From the NCBI GenBank assembly GCA_003506995.1, contig DNXB01000020.1, positions 1-6,150 on the forward strand: a stretch of 6,150 bases of DNA, in the 5' to 3' direction. The stretch comes from Verrucomicrobiales bacterium (GTDB lineage Bacteria; Verrucomicrobiota; Verrucomicrobiia; Verrucomicrobiales; Verrucomicrobiaceae). Made by a program: the position numbers and the translations under genes. The notes under the pieces are model-generated. The model saw only the letters and a list, made by a program, of their open reading frames with translations. It was not told the DNA's origin and made no database searches. Positions 5,481 to 6,150 of the stretch are shown one piece after another (the stretch's first letter is position 1; each line of letters starts with the position of its first letter).

Positions 5481-6150
5481 TCAGGGTTCCGTCAGGTTTG
5501 GCGCCCAGAGCGGGCCGTCCTTGAGTTCAGGCGTCTTGCCGTCGGCGGGAAAGCTCGATTTGGCGGCGGCACGGACTTGCGCGCTGAGCTCGGCCACGGT
5601 CTGCGCGTGCTCGGGTTTGGCGGCGAGATTGGTGAGCTCCTGTGGATCGTTGTCGTGATCGTAAAGCTCCGTGCCGGCCTTGCCTTCATCCCACTCGGTG
5701 TAGCGCCAGCGCAGCGTGCGCAGGCTGTAGCCAAAGATCTTTTTGCCTCCGGAACCGGCATCGCGCGAAACGGTGGCGCGTTTGGCGCCGCCGCCGCGTG
5801 TGACCTGCGTGAGCGCCCAGCCACGGCCTTTGGCGCTCGCGTCCTTGAGCATGGGCACGAGGCTCTGGCCTTGGAGATTCGCGGGTGCTTTGACGCCGGC
5901 CAGCTCGGTGAGCGTGGGGTAGAGATCGAGATGGCTCACAGGTTCGTTCACCACGGTGCCTTTGCCCGCTGTTCCTGGCGCGACGATGAGCATGGGCACC
6001 CGGGCGCTGCCCTCAAAGAGGCTCATCTTTTGCCACAGGCCGTGCTCGCCCATGTGATAGCCATGGTCGCTGGTGAAGACGATGATCGTGTTGTCGGCGA
6101 GGCCGTTTTTGTCCAGCGCATCGACCACGCGGCCCACTTGCGCGTCCATG
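5481..6150 (-). CDS. Iduronate-2-sulfatase-like S1 sulfatase, C-terminal part only
   Basis: This is the last 222 or so residues of a sulfatase whose start and formylglycine motif lie beyond the right edge. The Met codon at 6149-6147 is internal, not the start. Numbering from it, FTSDHGYHMGEHGLWQK (25-41) carries the second metal pair D28-H29 and the likely sulfate-binding Lys41, followed by MSLFEGSARVPMLIVAPG. FGYSLRTLRWRYTEWDEGKAGTELYDHDNDPQELTNLA is characteristic of the iduronate-2-sulfatase (IDS) group found in planctomycete and verrucomicrobial genomes. A Gly/Lys/Arg-rich stretch (VTRGGGAKRATVSRDAGSGGKK) lies just before it and may be a surface loop. The protein ends in GPLWAPNLTEP. Bacterial IDS-like enzymes act on 2-O-sulfated uronic acids, but this specificity is inferred by family only. 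It is the most upstream gene seen in this operon-like series. Confidence 0.85.
   Translation of the reverse strand, partial: MDAQVGRVVDALDKNGLADNTIIVFTSDHGYHMGEHGLWQKMSLFEGSARVPMLIVAPGTAGKGTVVNEPVSHLDLYPTLTELAGVKAPANLQGQSLVPMLKDASAKGRGWALTQVTRGGGAKRATVSRDAGSGGKKIFGYSLRTLRWRYTEWDEGKAGTELYDHDNDPQELTNLAAKPEHAQTVAELSAQVRAAAKSSFPADGKTPELKDGPLWAPNLTEP

Noticed and set aside
4357..5658. 433-codon plus-strand open frame opposite two sulfatase genes
   Set aside because: It is an antisense in-phase shadow of the 3883-5403 gene. The opposite strand has a complete set of sulfatase residues.
6147..6149. ATG at 6149 as the start of the right-hand sulfatase
   Set aside because: The protein would lack the formylglycine motif and the first metal site. 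The frame is open to the window edge, so this is an internal Met.

Overview
This window is one strand-coherent cluster of carbohydrate-active genes. All recognisable genes lie on the minus strand and are transcribed from right to left. In transcription order they are: the C-terminal part of an iduronate-2-sulfatase-like sulfatase (cut by the right edge), a second sulfatase (506 aa), a third sulfatase (510 aa), a fourth sulfatase resembling the heparan N-sulfatase (SGSH) group (495 aa), and an alpha/beta-hydrolase esterase. The last four carry N-terminal signal peptides. The gaps between genes are 77, 14, 13 and 21 nt, which fits a single operon. The three complete sulfatases have the C-x-P-S-R formylglycine motif; that part of the fourth is outside the window. 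No sulfatase-maturing enzyme, glycoside hydrolase, transporter or regulator is present here.

The likely host is a member of the Verrucomicrobiota, with Planctomycetota as second choice. The reasons are an array of divergent secreted S1-type sulfatases, a GC-rich composition, the lack of ordinary Shine-Dalgarno sites at the starts, and short dispersed-repeat-like sequences. Those repeats resemble ones I know from verrucomicrobial genomes (CACAGAGG-type and GCGGAATGC-type). This assignment is an inference from style, not from a marker gene. The enzymes probably act in the periplasm or outside the cell, removing sulfate esters or N-sulfates, and perhaps acyl groups, from a sulfated polysaccharide. 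The substrate cannot be read from the sequence.

The left end is abnormal. The esterase matches its family up to the acid region near residue 222-224, then at about position 135-145 the sequence changes. The last 70 or so residues, including the catalytic His, are missing in all three minus frames. The first ~140 bases have lower GC (about 54% by my count). They read as a helical, charged protein fragment on the plus strand with different codon use. A perfect 8-bp inverted repeat with a 7-nt loop lies exactly at the change. This is either a real rearrangement or insertion, or an assembly or amplification chimera.

Other structure worth noting: two of the signal peptides are encoded across short tandem repeats of dispersed-repeat type (a 9-bp unit in the esterase, a 7-bp unit in the SGSH-like sulfatase). 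All four visible starts are immediately preceded by a pyrimidine-rich tract instead of a Shine-Dalgarno sequence. One stop/start junction can form a hairpin that would sequester the only good AAGGAG. I see no new defence, mobile or RNA system; the cluster is an accessory polysaccharide-desulfation locus.
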